DNA from: Limanda limanda
Taxonomy: Eukaryota > Chordata > Actinopteri > Pleuronectiformes > Pleuronectidae
Assembly (NCBI RefSeq): GCF_963576545.1
Contig: NW_026870569.1
Location: 250,501-314,500 of the forward strand
Length of the DNA stretch: 64,000 nt
Direction: 5' to 3'
Part shown: in pieces, positions 1 to 9,155 of the stretch
Layout: the number at the start of each line of letters is the position of its first letter
Position numbering within the stretch: the stretch's first letter is position 1
Notes under the pieces: model-generated
Databases searched by the model: none
Seen by the model: the letters and a program-made list of their open reading frames with translations, nothing else
Told to the model about the DNA's origin: nothing
Position numbers and translations under genes: made by a program

Positions 1-84
1 CTAACCCTTCCGAAAGTCGGAGAAGCTCAAGGATGGTACTGATCGATGCGCGCTACCCCATTTAGTGGGGGTAGAGCCTACTTG
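1..84 (+). repeat. Partial A monomer at left edge
   Basis: The window opens inside a telomeric tract (CTAACCCTT) and runs to the end of an A monomer. The array therefore continues upstream. Confidence 0.95.
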
Positions 85-573
85 CAAGTCTCCCCGACCT
101 TCACAAAAAAAGTTATTCAAGAATATCTCTTTCTCCTATGTGCTTTCATCCCTAACCCTAACCCTAACCCTTCCGAAAGTCGGAGAAGCTCAAGGATGGT
201 ACCGATCGATGCGCGCTACCCCATTTAGTGGGGGTAGAGCCTACTTGCAAGTCTCTCCGACCTTCACAAAAAAAGTTATTCAAGAATATCTCTTTCTCCT
301 ATGTGCTTTCATCCCTAACCCTAACCCTAACCCTTCCGAAAGTCGGAGAAGCTCAAGGATGGTACCGATCGATGCGTGCTACCCCATTTAGTGGGGGTAG
401 AGCCTACTTGCAAGTCTCTCCGACCTTCACAAAAAAAGTTATTCAAGAATATCTCTTTCTCCTATGTGCTTTCATCCCTAACCCTAACCCTAACCCTTCC
501 GAAAGTCGGAGAAGCTCAAATATGGTACTGATCGATGCGCGCAACCCCATTTAGTGGGGGTAGAGCCTACTTG

Positions 574-728
574 CAAGTCTCTCCGACCTTCACAAAAAAA
601 GTTATTCAAGAATATCTCCTCAGATTTGGGGGAATTTCGTCGGTCGACCTCTTCCGAAGGTCGTACAAGCTCGGGGATGGTACCAATCGATCCGCAGGAC
701 CCAAATTAGTCCAGATGCAACCACTTTC
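574..728 (+). repeat. B monomer, 155 bp, no telomeric tract (first of 80)
   Basis: The first 45 nt are identical to A. The next 32 nt are unique to B and include TTTGGGGGAATTTCG and GGTCGACC (a SalI site). The last 78 nt align without gaps to the end of A, with 55 matches by my count (about 70%). The B-specific middle and the telomeric middle of A show no obvious similarity. Two B sublineages are recognisable. One has CTGCAG (PstI) at monomer offset 118, in the B copies at 7654, 8129, 20022, 32596, 35168, 44037, 56279, 57730, 58374, 59825 and 60469. The other has TTTCGAAGG in place of TTCCGAAGG, in the copies at 5899, 17312, 21155, 23735, 25846, 31322, 36301, 38881, 40992, 42763, 46134, 50156 and 55309. 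I saw no copy with both. Confidence 0.94.
645..663. other. CGACCT/AGGTCG inverted repeat (B)
   Basis: A 6-bp stem with a 7-nt CTTCCGA loop sits where the B-specific middle joins the tail shared with A. It is intact in most B copies. The copies at 22282 and 37428 read GTAGACC instead of GTCGACC, which removes the SalI palindrome and leaves a shortened stem. Confidence 0.55.
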
Positions 729-1054
729 CAAGTCTCTCCGACCTTCACAAAAAAAGTTATTCAAGAATATCTCTTTCTCCTATGTGCTTTCATCCCTAAC
801 CCTAACCCTAACCCTTCCGAAAGTCGGAGAAGCTCAAGGATGGTACCGATCGATGCGTGCTACCCCATTTAGTGGGGGTAGAGCCTACTTGCAAGTCTCT
901 CCGACCTTCACAAAAAAAGTTATTCAAGAATATCTCTTTCTCCTATGTGCTTTCATCCCTAACCCTAACCCTAACCCTTCCGAAAGTCGGAGAAGCTCAA
1001 GGATGGTACCGATCGATGCGCGCTACCCCATTTAGTGGGGGTAGAGCCTACTTG

Positions 1055-1099
1055 CAAGTCTCTCCGACCTTCACAAAAAAAGTTATTCAAGAATATCTC
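1055..1099 (+). repeat. 45-bp block common to A and B monomers
   Basis: This leading block is the same in canonical A and B monomers, although the rest of the two monomers is about 70% identical or unrelated. It runs from CAAGTCTCTCCGACC through an A7 tract and GTTATTCAAG to AATATCTC. Known variants are few: CTCCCCGACC (85, 3313, 9240, 11979, 14726), CTATCCGACC (near 33409 and 44850), CTCCAACC (near 57577 and 59672), a 9-A tract from a C to A change, and the TTAATTAA form. Strong identity could reflect a protein-binding site or repeated exchange through this block; the sequence alone does not decide. Confidence 0.85.
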
Positions 1100-1119
1100 T
1101 TTCTCCTATGTGCTTTCAT

Positions 1120-1140
1120 CCCTAACCCTAACCCTAACCC
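1120..1140 (-). other. Embedded telomeric tract; G-quadruplex motif on minus strand
   Basis: The + strand reads (CCCTAA)3CCC, so the minus strand has four GGG runs separated by TTA. That is the minimal intramolecular telomeric G-quadruplex pattern. Nearly all A3 monomers carry it, giving roughly 290 potential quadruplexes on one strand, usually 163 bp apart. A2 monomers have only three runs. Other tracts that lose a run are the CCCTAACCTAA deletion copy at 19925 and the ACCATTCC copies near 5818 and 17231. The CCCTTACCC variants at 53597, 55855, 57306, 57950, 59401 and 61979 keep four runs. Folding is a prediction from known telomeric DNA behaviour, not something seen here. Confidence 0.8.
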
Positions 1141-1141
1141 T

Positions 1142-1154
1142 TCCGAAAGTCGGA
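1142..1154. other. Small inverted repeat next to the telomeric tract (A)
   Basis: TCCGA and TCGGA flank a 3-nt AAG spacer, immediately after the telomeric tract. The frequent TTCCAAAAG variant changes the middle of the left arm and would destroy the perfect pairing, so the hairpin is not uniformly kept. A second candidate pairing in the same monomer joins TCTCCGAC in the 45-bp block to GTCGGAGA here. With a stem this short, function is doubtful. Confidence 0.55.
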
Positions 1155-1185
1155 GAAGCTCAAGGATGGTACCGATCGATGCGCG

Positions 1186-1207
1186 CTACCCCATTTAGTG
1201 GGGGTAG
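1186..1207. other. CTACCCC/GGGGTAG inverted repeat (A)
   Basis: A perfect 7-bp stem, CTACCCC at 1186-1192 and GGGGTAG at 1201-1207, encloses an 8-nt ATTTAGTG loop. It lies at the end of every canonical A monomer and is missing from B, where the aligned bases read GACCCAAATTAGTCCAG. Variants reading CGCAACCCC shorten the left arm. Confidence 0.6.
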
Positions 1208-4200
1208 AGCCTACTTGCAAGTCTCTCCGACCTTCACAAAAAAAGTTATTCAAGAATATCTCTTTCTCCTATGTGCTTTCATCCCTAACCCTAACCCTAA
1301 CCCTTCCGAAAGTCGGAGAAGCTCAAGGATGGTACTGATCGATGCGCGCAACCCCATTTAGTGGGGGTAGAGCCTACTTGCAAGTCTCTCCGACCTTCAC
1401 AAAAAAAGTTATTCAAGAATATCTCTTTCTCCTATGTGCTTTCATCCCTAACCCTAACCCTAACCCTTCCGAAAGTCGGAGAAGCTCAAGGATGGTACCG
1501 ATCGATGCGCGCTACCCCATTTAGTGGGGGTAGAGCCTACTTGCAAGTCTCTCCGACCTTCACAAAAAAAGTTATTCAAGAATATCTCTTTCTCCTATGT
1601 GCTTTCATCCCTAACCCTAACCCTAACCCTTCCGAAAGTCGGAGAAGCTCAAGGATGGTACCGATCGATGCGCGCTACCCCATTTAGTGGGGGTAGAGCC
1701 TACTTGCAAGTCTCTCCGACCTTCACAAAAAAAGTTATTCAAGAATATCTCTTTCTCCTATGTGCTTTCATCCCTAACCCTAACCCTAACCCTTCCGAAA
1801 GTCGGAGAAGCTCAAGGATGGTACTGATCGATGCGCGCAACCCCATTTAGTGGGGGTAGAGCCTACTTGCAAGTCTCTCCGACCTTCACAAAAAAAGTTA
1901 TTCAAGAATATCTCTTTCTCCTATGTGCTTTCATCCCTAACCCTAACCCTAACCCTTCCGAAAGTCGGAGAAGCTCAAGGATGGTACCGATCGATGCGCG
2001 CTACCCCATTTAGTGGGGGTAGAGCCTACTTGCAAGTCTCTCCGACCTTCACAAAAAAAGTTATTCAAGAATATCTCCTCAGATTTGGGGGAATTTCGTC
2101 GGTCGACCTCTTCCGAAGGTCGTACAAGCTCGGGGATGGTACCAATCGATCCGCAGGACCCAAATTAGTCCAGATGCAACCACTTTCCAAGTCTCTCCGA
2201 CCTTCACAAAAAAAGTTATTCAAGAATATCTCTTTCTCCTATGTGCTTTCATCCCTAACCCTAACCCTAACCCTTCCGAAAGTCGGAGAAGCTCAAGGAT
2301 GGTACTGATCGATGCGCGCAACCCCATTTAGTGGGGGTAGAGCCTACTTGCAAGTCTCTCCGACCTTCACAAAAAAAGTTATTCAAGAATATCTCTTTCT
2401 CCTATGTGCTTTCATCCCTAACCCTAACCCTAACCCTTCCGAAAGTCGGAGAAGCTCAAGGATGGTACCGATCGATGCGCGCTACCCCATTTAGTGGGGG
2501 TAGAGCCTACTTGCAAGTCTCTCCGACCTTCACAAAAAAAGTTATTCAAGAATATCTCCTCAGATTTGGGGGAATTTCGTCGGTCGACCTCTTCCGAAGG
2601 TCGTACAAGCTCGGGGATGGTACCAATCGATCCGCAGGACCCAAATTAGTCCAGATGCAACCACTTTCCAAGTCTCTCCGACCTTCACAAAAAAAGTTAT
2701 TCAAGAATATCTCTTTCTCCTATGTGCTTTCATCCCTAACCCTAACCCTAACCCTTCCGAAAGTCGGAGAAGCTCAAGAATGGTACCGATCGATGCGCGC
2801 TACCCCATTTAGTGGGGGTAGAGCCTACTTGCAAGTCTCTCCGACCTTCACAAAAAAAGTTATTCAAGAATATCTCTTTCTCCTATGTGCTTTCATCCCT
2901 AACCCTAACCCTAACCCTTCCGAAAGTCGGAGAAGCTCAAGGATGGTACCGATCGATGCGCGCTACCCCATTTAGTGGGGGTAGAGCCTACTTGCAAGTC
3001 TCTCCGACCTTCACAAAAAAAGTTATTCAAGAATATCTCCTCAGATTTGGGGGAATTTCGTCGGTCGACCTCTTCCGAAGGTCGTACAAGCTCGGGGATG
3101 GTACCAATCGATCCGCAGGACCCAAATTAGTCCAGATGCAACCACTTTCCAAGTCTCTCCGACCTTCACAAAAAAGGTTATTCAAGAATATCTCTTTCTC
3201 CTATGTGCTTTCATCCCTAACCCTAACCCTAACCCTTCCGAAAGTCGGAGAAGCTCAAGGATGGTACTGATCGATGCGCGCTACCCCATTTAGTGGGGGT
3301 AGAGCCTACTTGCAAGTCTCCCCGACCTTCACAAAAAAAGTTATTCAAGAATATCTCTTTCTCCTATGTGCTTTCATCCCTAACCCTAACCCTAACCCTT
3401 CCGAAAGTCGTAGAAGCTCAAGGATGGTACCGATCGATGCGCGCTACCCCATTTAGTGGGGGTAGAGCCTACTTGCAAGTCTCTCCGACCTTCACAAAAA
3501 AAGTTATTCAAGAATATCTCTTTCTCCTATGTGCTTTCATCCCTAACCCTAACCCTAACCCTTCCGAAAGTCGGAGAAGCTCAAGGATGGTACCGATCGA
3601 TGCGTGCTACCCCATTTAGTGGGGGTAGAGCCTACTTGCAAGTCTCTCCGACCTTCACAAAAAAAGTTATTCAAGAATATCTCTTTCTCCTATGTGCTTT
3701 CATCCCTAACCCTAACCCTAACCCTTCCGAAAGTCGGAGAAGCTCAAATATGGTACTGATCGATGCGCGCAACCCCATTTAGTGGGGGTAGAGCCTACTT
3801 GCAAGTCTCTCCGACCTTCACAAAAAAAGTTATTCAAGAATATCTCCTCAGATTTGGGGGAATTTCGTCGGTCGACCTCTTCCGAAGGTCGTACAAGCTC
3901 GGGGATGGTACCAATCGATCCGCAGGACCCAAATTAGTCCAGATGCAACCACTTTCCAAGTCTCTCCGACCTTCACAAAAAAAGTTATTCAAGAATATCT
4001 CTTTCTCCTATGTGCTTTCATCCCTAACCCTAACCCTAACCCTTCCGAAAGTCGGAGAAGCTCAAGGATGGTACCGATCGATGCGTGCTACCCCATTTAG
4101 TGGGGGTAGAGCCTACTTGCAAGTCTCTCCGACCTTCACAAAAAAAGTTATTCAAGAATATCTCTTTCTCCTATGTGCTTTCATCCCTAACCCTAACCCT

Positions 4201-5437
4201 AACCCTTCCAAAAGTCGGAGAAGCTCAAGGATGGTACCGATCGATGCGCGCTACCCCATTTAGTGGGGGTAGAGCCTACTTGCAAGTCTCTCCGACCTTC
4301 ACAAAAAAAGTTATTCAAGAATATCTCTTTCTCCTATGTGCTTTCATCCCTAACCCTAACCCTAACCCTTCCGAAAGTCGGAGAAGCTCAAGGATGGTAC
4401 CGATCGATGCGCGCTACCCCATTTAGTGGGGGTAGAGCCTACTTGCAAGTCTCTCCGACCTTCACAAAAAAAGTTATTCAAGAATATCTCTTTCTCCTAT
4501 GTGCTTTCATCCCTAACCCTAACCCTAACCCTTCCGAAAGTCGGAGAAGCTCAAGGATGGTACTGATCGATGCGCGCAACCCCATTTAGTGGGGGTAGAG
4601 CCTACTTGCAAGTCTCTCCGACCTTCACAAAAAAAGTTATTCAAGAATATCTCTTTCTCCTATGTGCTTTCATCCCTAACCCTAACCCTAACCCTTCCGA
4701 AAGTCGGAGAAGCTCAAGGATGGTACCGATCGATGCGCGCTACCCCATTTAGTGGGGGTAGAGCCTACTTGCAAGTCTCTCCGACCTTCACAAAAAAAGT
4801 TATTCAAGAATATCTCCTCAGATTTGGGGGAATTTCGTCGGTCGACCTCTTCCGAAGGTCGTACAAGCTCGGGGATGGTACCAATCGATCCGCAGGACCC
4901 AAATTAGTCCAGATGCAACCACTTTCCAAGTCTCTCCGACCTTCACAAAAAAAGTTATTCAAGAATATCTCTTTCTCCTATGTGCTTTCATCCCTAACCC
5001 TAACCCTAACCCTTCCGAAAGTCGGAGAAGCTCAAGGATGGTACCGATCGATGCGCGCTACCCCATTTAGTGGGGGTAGAGCCTACTTGCAAGTCTCTCC
5101 GACCTTCACAAAAAAAGTTATTCAAGAATATCTCTTTCTCCTATGTGCTTTCATCCCTAACCCTAACCCTAACCCTTCCGAAAGTCGGAGAAGCTCAAGG
5201 ATGGTACCGATCGATGCGCGCTACCCCATTTAGTGGGGGTAGAGCCTACTTGCAAGTCTCTCCGACCTTCAAAAAAAAAGTTATTCAAGAATATCTCTTT
5301 CTCCTATGTGCTTTCATCCCTAACCCTAACCCTTCCGAAAGTCGGAGAAGCTCAAGGATGGTACCGATCGATGCGCGCTACCCCATTTAGTGGGGGTAGA
5401 GCCTACTTGCAAGTCTCTCCGACCTTCACAAAAAAAG

Positions 5438-5445
5438 TTAATTAA
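5438..5445. other. TTAATTAA variant monomers (PacI site), first of 26
   Basis: Two substitutions turn GTTATTCAAG into GTTAATTAAG in the 45-bp block and create TTAATTAA. Sites end at 5445, 16858, 20538, 21671, 24251, 26362, 28296, 30067, 33112, 34239, 34402, 35684, 36817, 39397, 41508, 44553, 45680, 47606, 48575, 49702, 51628, 52597, 54211, 54855, 60985 and 63074. The monomer before it often has the 9-A tract and the one after it often ends in TTCCAAAAG, which makes a fixed-order signature of domain II. No B monomer has this variant. Confidence 0.88.
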
Positions 5446-6756
5446 GAATATCTCTTTCTCCTATGTGCTTTCATCCCTAACCCTAACCCTAACCCTTCAG
5501 AAAGTCGGAGAAGCTCAAGGATGGTACCGATCGATGCGCGCTACCCCATTTAGTGGGGGTAGAGCCTACTTGCAAGTCTCTCCGACCTTCACAAAAAAAG
5601 TTATTCAAGAATATCTCTTTCTCCTATGTGCTTTCATCCCTAACCCTAACCCTAACCCTTCCAAAAGTCGGAGAAGCTCAAGGATGGTACCGATCGATGC
5701 GCGCTACCCCATTTAGTGGGGGTAGAGCCTACTTGCAAGTCTCTCCGACCTTCACAAAAAAAGTTATTCAAGAATATCTCTTTCTCCTATGTGCTTTCAT
5801 CCCTAACCCTAACCCTAACCATTCCGAAAGTCGGAGAAGCTCAAGGATGGTACCGATCGATGCGCGCTACCCCATTTAGTGGGGGTAGAGCCTACTTGCA
5901 AGTCTCTCCGACCTTCACAAAAAAAGTTATTCAAGAATATCTCCTCAGATTTGGGGGAATTTCGTCGGTCGACCTCTTTCGAAGGTCGTACAAGCTCGGG
6001 GATGGTACCAATCGATCCGCAGGACCCAAATTAGTCCAGATGCAACCACTTTCCAAGTCTCTCCGACCTTCACAAAAAAAGTTATTCAAGAATATCTCTT
6101 TCTCCTATGTGCTTTCATCCCTAACCCTAACCCTAACCCTTCCGAAAGTCGGAGAAGCTCAAGGATGGTACCGATCGATGCGCGCTACCCCATTTAGTGG
6201 GGGTAGAGCCTACTTGCAAGTCTCTCCGACCTTCACAAAAAAAGTTATTCAAGAATATCTCTTTCTCCTATGTGCTTTCATCCCTAACCCTAACCCTAAC
6301 CCTTCCGAAAGTCGGAGAAGCTCAAGGATGGTACCGATCGATGCGCGCTACCCCATTTAGTGGGGGTAGAGCCTACTTGCAAGTCTCTCCGACCTTCACA
6401 AACAAAGTTATTCAAGAATATCTCCTCAGATTTGGGGGAATTTCGTCGGTCGACCTCTTCCGAAGGTCGTACAAGCTCGGGGATGGTACCAATCGATCCG
6501 CAGGACCCAAATTAGTCCAGATGCAACCACTTTCCAAGTCTCTCCGACCTTCACAAAAAAAGTTATTCAAGAATATCTCTTTCTCCTATGTGCTTTCATC
6601 CCTAACCCTAACCCTTCCGAAAGTCGGAGAAGCTCAAGGATGGTACCGATCGATGCGCGCTACCCCATTTAGTGGGGGTAGAGCCTACTTGCAAGTCTCT
6701 CCGACCTTCACAAAAAAAGTTATTCAAGAATATCTCTTTCTCCTATGTGCTTTCAA

Positions 6757-6777
6757 CCCTAACCCTAACCCTAACCC
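6757..6777 (+). repeat. Extended telomeric match (TTTCAACCC form)
   Basis: A T to A change just before the tract lengthens the match to the telomeric repeat by two bases. Tracts begin at 6757, 18170, 19607, 32180, 34752 and 43621. Each lies in the monomer directly after an A2 monomer, so the pair A2 then TTTCAACCC-A3 travels as a haplotype. Confidence 0.85.
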
Positions 6778-7335
6778 TTCCGAAAGTCGGAGAAGCTCAA
6801 GGATGGTACCGATCGATGCGCGCTACCCCATTTAGTGGGGGTAGAGCCTACTTGCAAGTCTCTCCGACCTTCACAAAAAAAGTTATTCAAGAATATCTCC
6901 TCAGATTTGGGGGAATTTCGTCGGTCGACCTCTTCCGAAGGTCGTACAAGCTCAAGGATTGTACCAATCGATCCGCAGGACCCAAATTAGTCCAGATGCA
7001 ACCACTTTCCAAGTCTCTCCGACCTTCACAAAAAAAGTTATTCAAGAATATCTCTTTCTCCTATGTGCTTTCATCCCTAACCCTAACCCTAACCCTTCCG
7101 AAAGTCGGAGAAGCTCAAAGATGGTACCGATCGATGCGCGCTACCCCATTTAGTGGGGGTAGAGCCTACTTGCAAGTCTCTCCGACCTTCACAAAAAAAG
7201 TTATTCAAGAATATCTCTTTCTCCTATGTGCTTTCATCCCTAACCCTAACCCTAACCCTTCCGAAAGTCGGAGAAGCTCAAGGATGGTACCGATCGATGC
7301 GCGCAACCCCATTTAGTGGGGGTAGAGCCTACTTG

Positions 7336-9076
7336 CAAGTCTCTCCGACCTTCACAAAAAAAGTTATTCAAGAATATCTCCTCAGATTTGGGGGAATTTC
7401 GTCGGTCGACCTCTTCCGAAGGTCGTACAAGCTCGGGGATGGTACCAATCGATCCGCAGGACCCAAATTAGTCCAGATGCAACCACTTTCCAAGTCTCTC
7501 CGACCTTCACAAAAAAAGTTATTCAAGAATATCTCTTTCTCCTATGTGCTTTCATCCCTAACCCTAACCCTAACCCTTCCGAAAGTCGGAGAAGCTCAAG
7601 GATGGTACTGATCGATGCGCGCAACCCCATTTAGTGGGGGTAGAGCCTACTTGCAAGTCTCTCCGACCTTCACAAAAAAAGTTATTCAAGAATATCTCCT
7701 CAGATTTTGGGGAATTTCGTCGGTCGACCTCTTCCGAAGGTCGTACAAGCTCGGGGATGGTACCAATCGATCTGCAGGACCCAAATTAGTCCAGATGCAA
7801 CCACTTTCCAAGTCTCTCCGACCTTCACAAAAAAAGTTATTCAAGAATATCTCTTTCTCCTATGTGCTTTCATCCCTAACCCTAACCCTAACCCTTCCGA
7901 AAGTCGGAGAAGCTCAAGGATGGTACCGATCGATGCGCGCTACCCCATTTAGTGGGGGTAGAGCCTACTTGCAAGTCTCTCCGACCTTCACAAAAAAAGT
8001 TATTCAAGAATATCTCTTTCTCCTATGTGCTTTCATCCCTAACCCTAACCCTTCCGAAAGTCGGAGAAGCTCAAGGATGGTACCGATCGATGCGCGCTAC
8101 CCCATTTAGTGGGGGTAGAGCCTACTTGCAAGTCTCTCCGACCTTCACAAAAAAAGTTATTCAAGAATATCTCCTCAGATTTGGGGGAATTTCGTCGGTC
8201 GACCTCTTCCGAAGGTCGTACAAGCTCGGGGATGGTACCAATCGATCTGCAGGACCCAAATTAGTCCAGATGCAACCACTTTCCAAGTCTCTCCGACCTT
8301 CACAAAAAAAGTTATTCAAGAATATCTCTTTCTCCTATGTGCTTTCATCCCTAACCCTAACCCTAACCCTTCCGAAAGTCGGAGAAGCTCAAGGATGGTA
8401 CCGATCGATGCGCGCTACCCCATTTAGTGGGGGTAAAGCCTACTTGCAAGTCTCTCCGACCTTCACAAAAAAAGTTATTCAAGAATATCTCTTTCTCCTA
8501 TGTGCTTTCATCCCTAACCCTAACCCTAACCCTTCCGAAAGTCGGAGAAGCTCAAGGATGGTACCGATCGATGCGCGCAACCCCATTTAGTGGGGGTAGA
8601 GCCTACTTGCAAGTCTCTCCGACCTTCACAAAAAAAGTTATTCAAGAATATCTCCTCAGATTTGGGGGAATTTCGTCGGTCGACCTCTTCCGAAGGTCGT
8701 ACAAGCTCGGGGATGGTACCAATCGATCCGCAGGACCCAAATTAGTCCAGATGCAACCACTTTCCAAGTCTCTCCGACCTTCACAAAAAAAGTTATTCAA
8801 GAATATCTCTTTCTCCTATGTGCTTTCATCCCTAACCCTAACCCTTCCGAAAGTCGGAGAAGCTCAATGATGGTACCGATCGATGCGCGCTACCCCATTT
8901 AGTGGGGGTAGAGCCTACTTGCAAGTCTCTCCGACCTTCACAAAAAAAGTTATTCAAGAATATCTCCTCAGATTTGGGGGAATTTCGTCGGTCGACCTCT
9001 TCCGAAGGTCGTACAAGCTCGGGGATGGTACCAATCGATCCGCAGGACCCAAATTAGTCCAGATGCAACCACTTTC
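7336..9076 (+). repeat. B-rich patch
   Basis: Five B monomers (7336, 7654, 8129, 8610, 8922) occur in 1.74 kb with only one or two A between them, the densest spacing in the window. Two are the PstI-type B. One B (7654) has GATTTTGGGG in place of GATTTGGGGG. Confidence 0.8.
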
Positions 9077-9155
9077 CAAGTCTCTCCGACCTTCACAAAA
9101 AAGGTTATTCAAGAATATCTCTTTCTCCTATGTGCTTTCATCCCTAACCCTAACC

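Larger units (their letters stand above)
1055..1217 (+). repeat. A3 monomer, 163 bp (consensus example)
   Basis: This copy matches the commonest form of the main monomer. Positions 1-45 are the block shared with B and contain an A7 tract followed by GTTATTCAAG. Positions 46-65 are a pyrimidine-rich A-specific stretch. Positions 66-86 are the telomeric tract, (CCCTAA)3 plus CCC. Positions 86-163 are the tail that aligns without gaps to the end of B. The tail holds GGTACC (KpnI), overlapping CGATCG and ATCGAT, then GCGCGC and the CTACCCC/GGGGTAG inverted repeat. Variants marking higher-order units include GGTACT for GGTACC, GATGTGCGC or GATGCGTGC for GATGCGCGC, CGCAACCCC for CGCTACCCC, and TTCCAAAAG for TTCCGAAAG. 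The start of the monomer is an arbitrary phase chosen so that A and B types stay pure. Confidence 0.95.
1..3228 (+). repeat. Higher-order unit H1, 3228 bp
   Basis: This unit equals 16 A3 and 4 B in length. Its order of marker variants (CTCCCCGACC, GATGCGTGC, CAAATATGG, then a B) recurs at 3229, 9156, 11895 and 14642. It ends with three consecutive A-A-B modules of 481 bp, the last two carrying CAAGAATGG and AAAAAAGGTTATTC. Confidence 0.8.
5253..7009 (+). repeat. Domain II-type block inside H2
   Basis: The block carries a 9-A tract, TTAATTAA (5438-5445), CTTCAGAAAG, TTCCAAAAG, a TTTCGAAGG-type B, an A2 monomer and the TTTCAACCC form of the tract start (CCC at 6757). These markers otherwise belong to domain II. 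The order B, A, A, B, A2, TTTCAACCC-A, B matches about 31322-32432. Confidence 0.75.
3229..9155 (+). repeat. Higher-order unit H2, 5927 bp
   Basis: The length equals 23 A3, 4 A2 and 10 B. The first part (to about 4640) copies H1 at an offset of 3228. The middle (5253-7009) has domain II markers and the end (7336-9076) is rich in B. A private change, TCAATGATGG, is at about 8866. Confidence 0.78.

Noticed and set aside
1120..1140. A true chromosome-end telomere
   Set aside because: Tracts never exceed three full hexamers and are embedded in satellite on both sides; no long pure run occurs in the window.
1142..1158. CENP-B box in the A tail
   Set aside because: TTCCGAAAGTCGGAG has a faint resemblance, but the required TTCG and CGGG core positions are not present.
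1198..1240. tRNA or Pol III promoter (A-box-like TTAGTGGGGG)
   Set aside because: No B box, no cloverleaf and no T-run terminator at a fitting distance.
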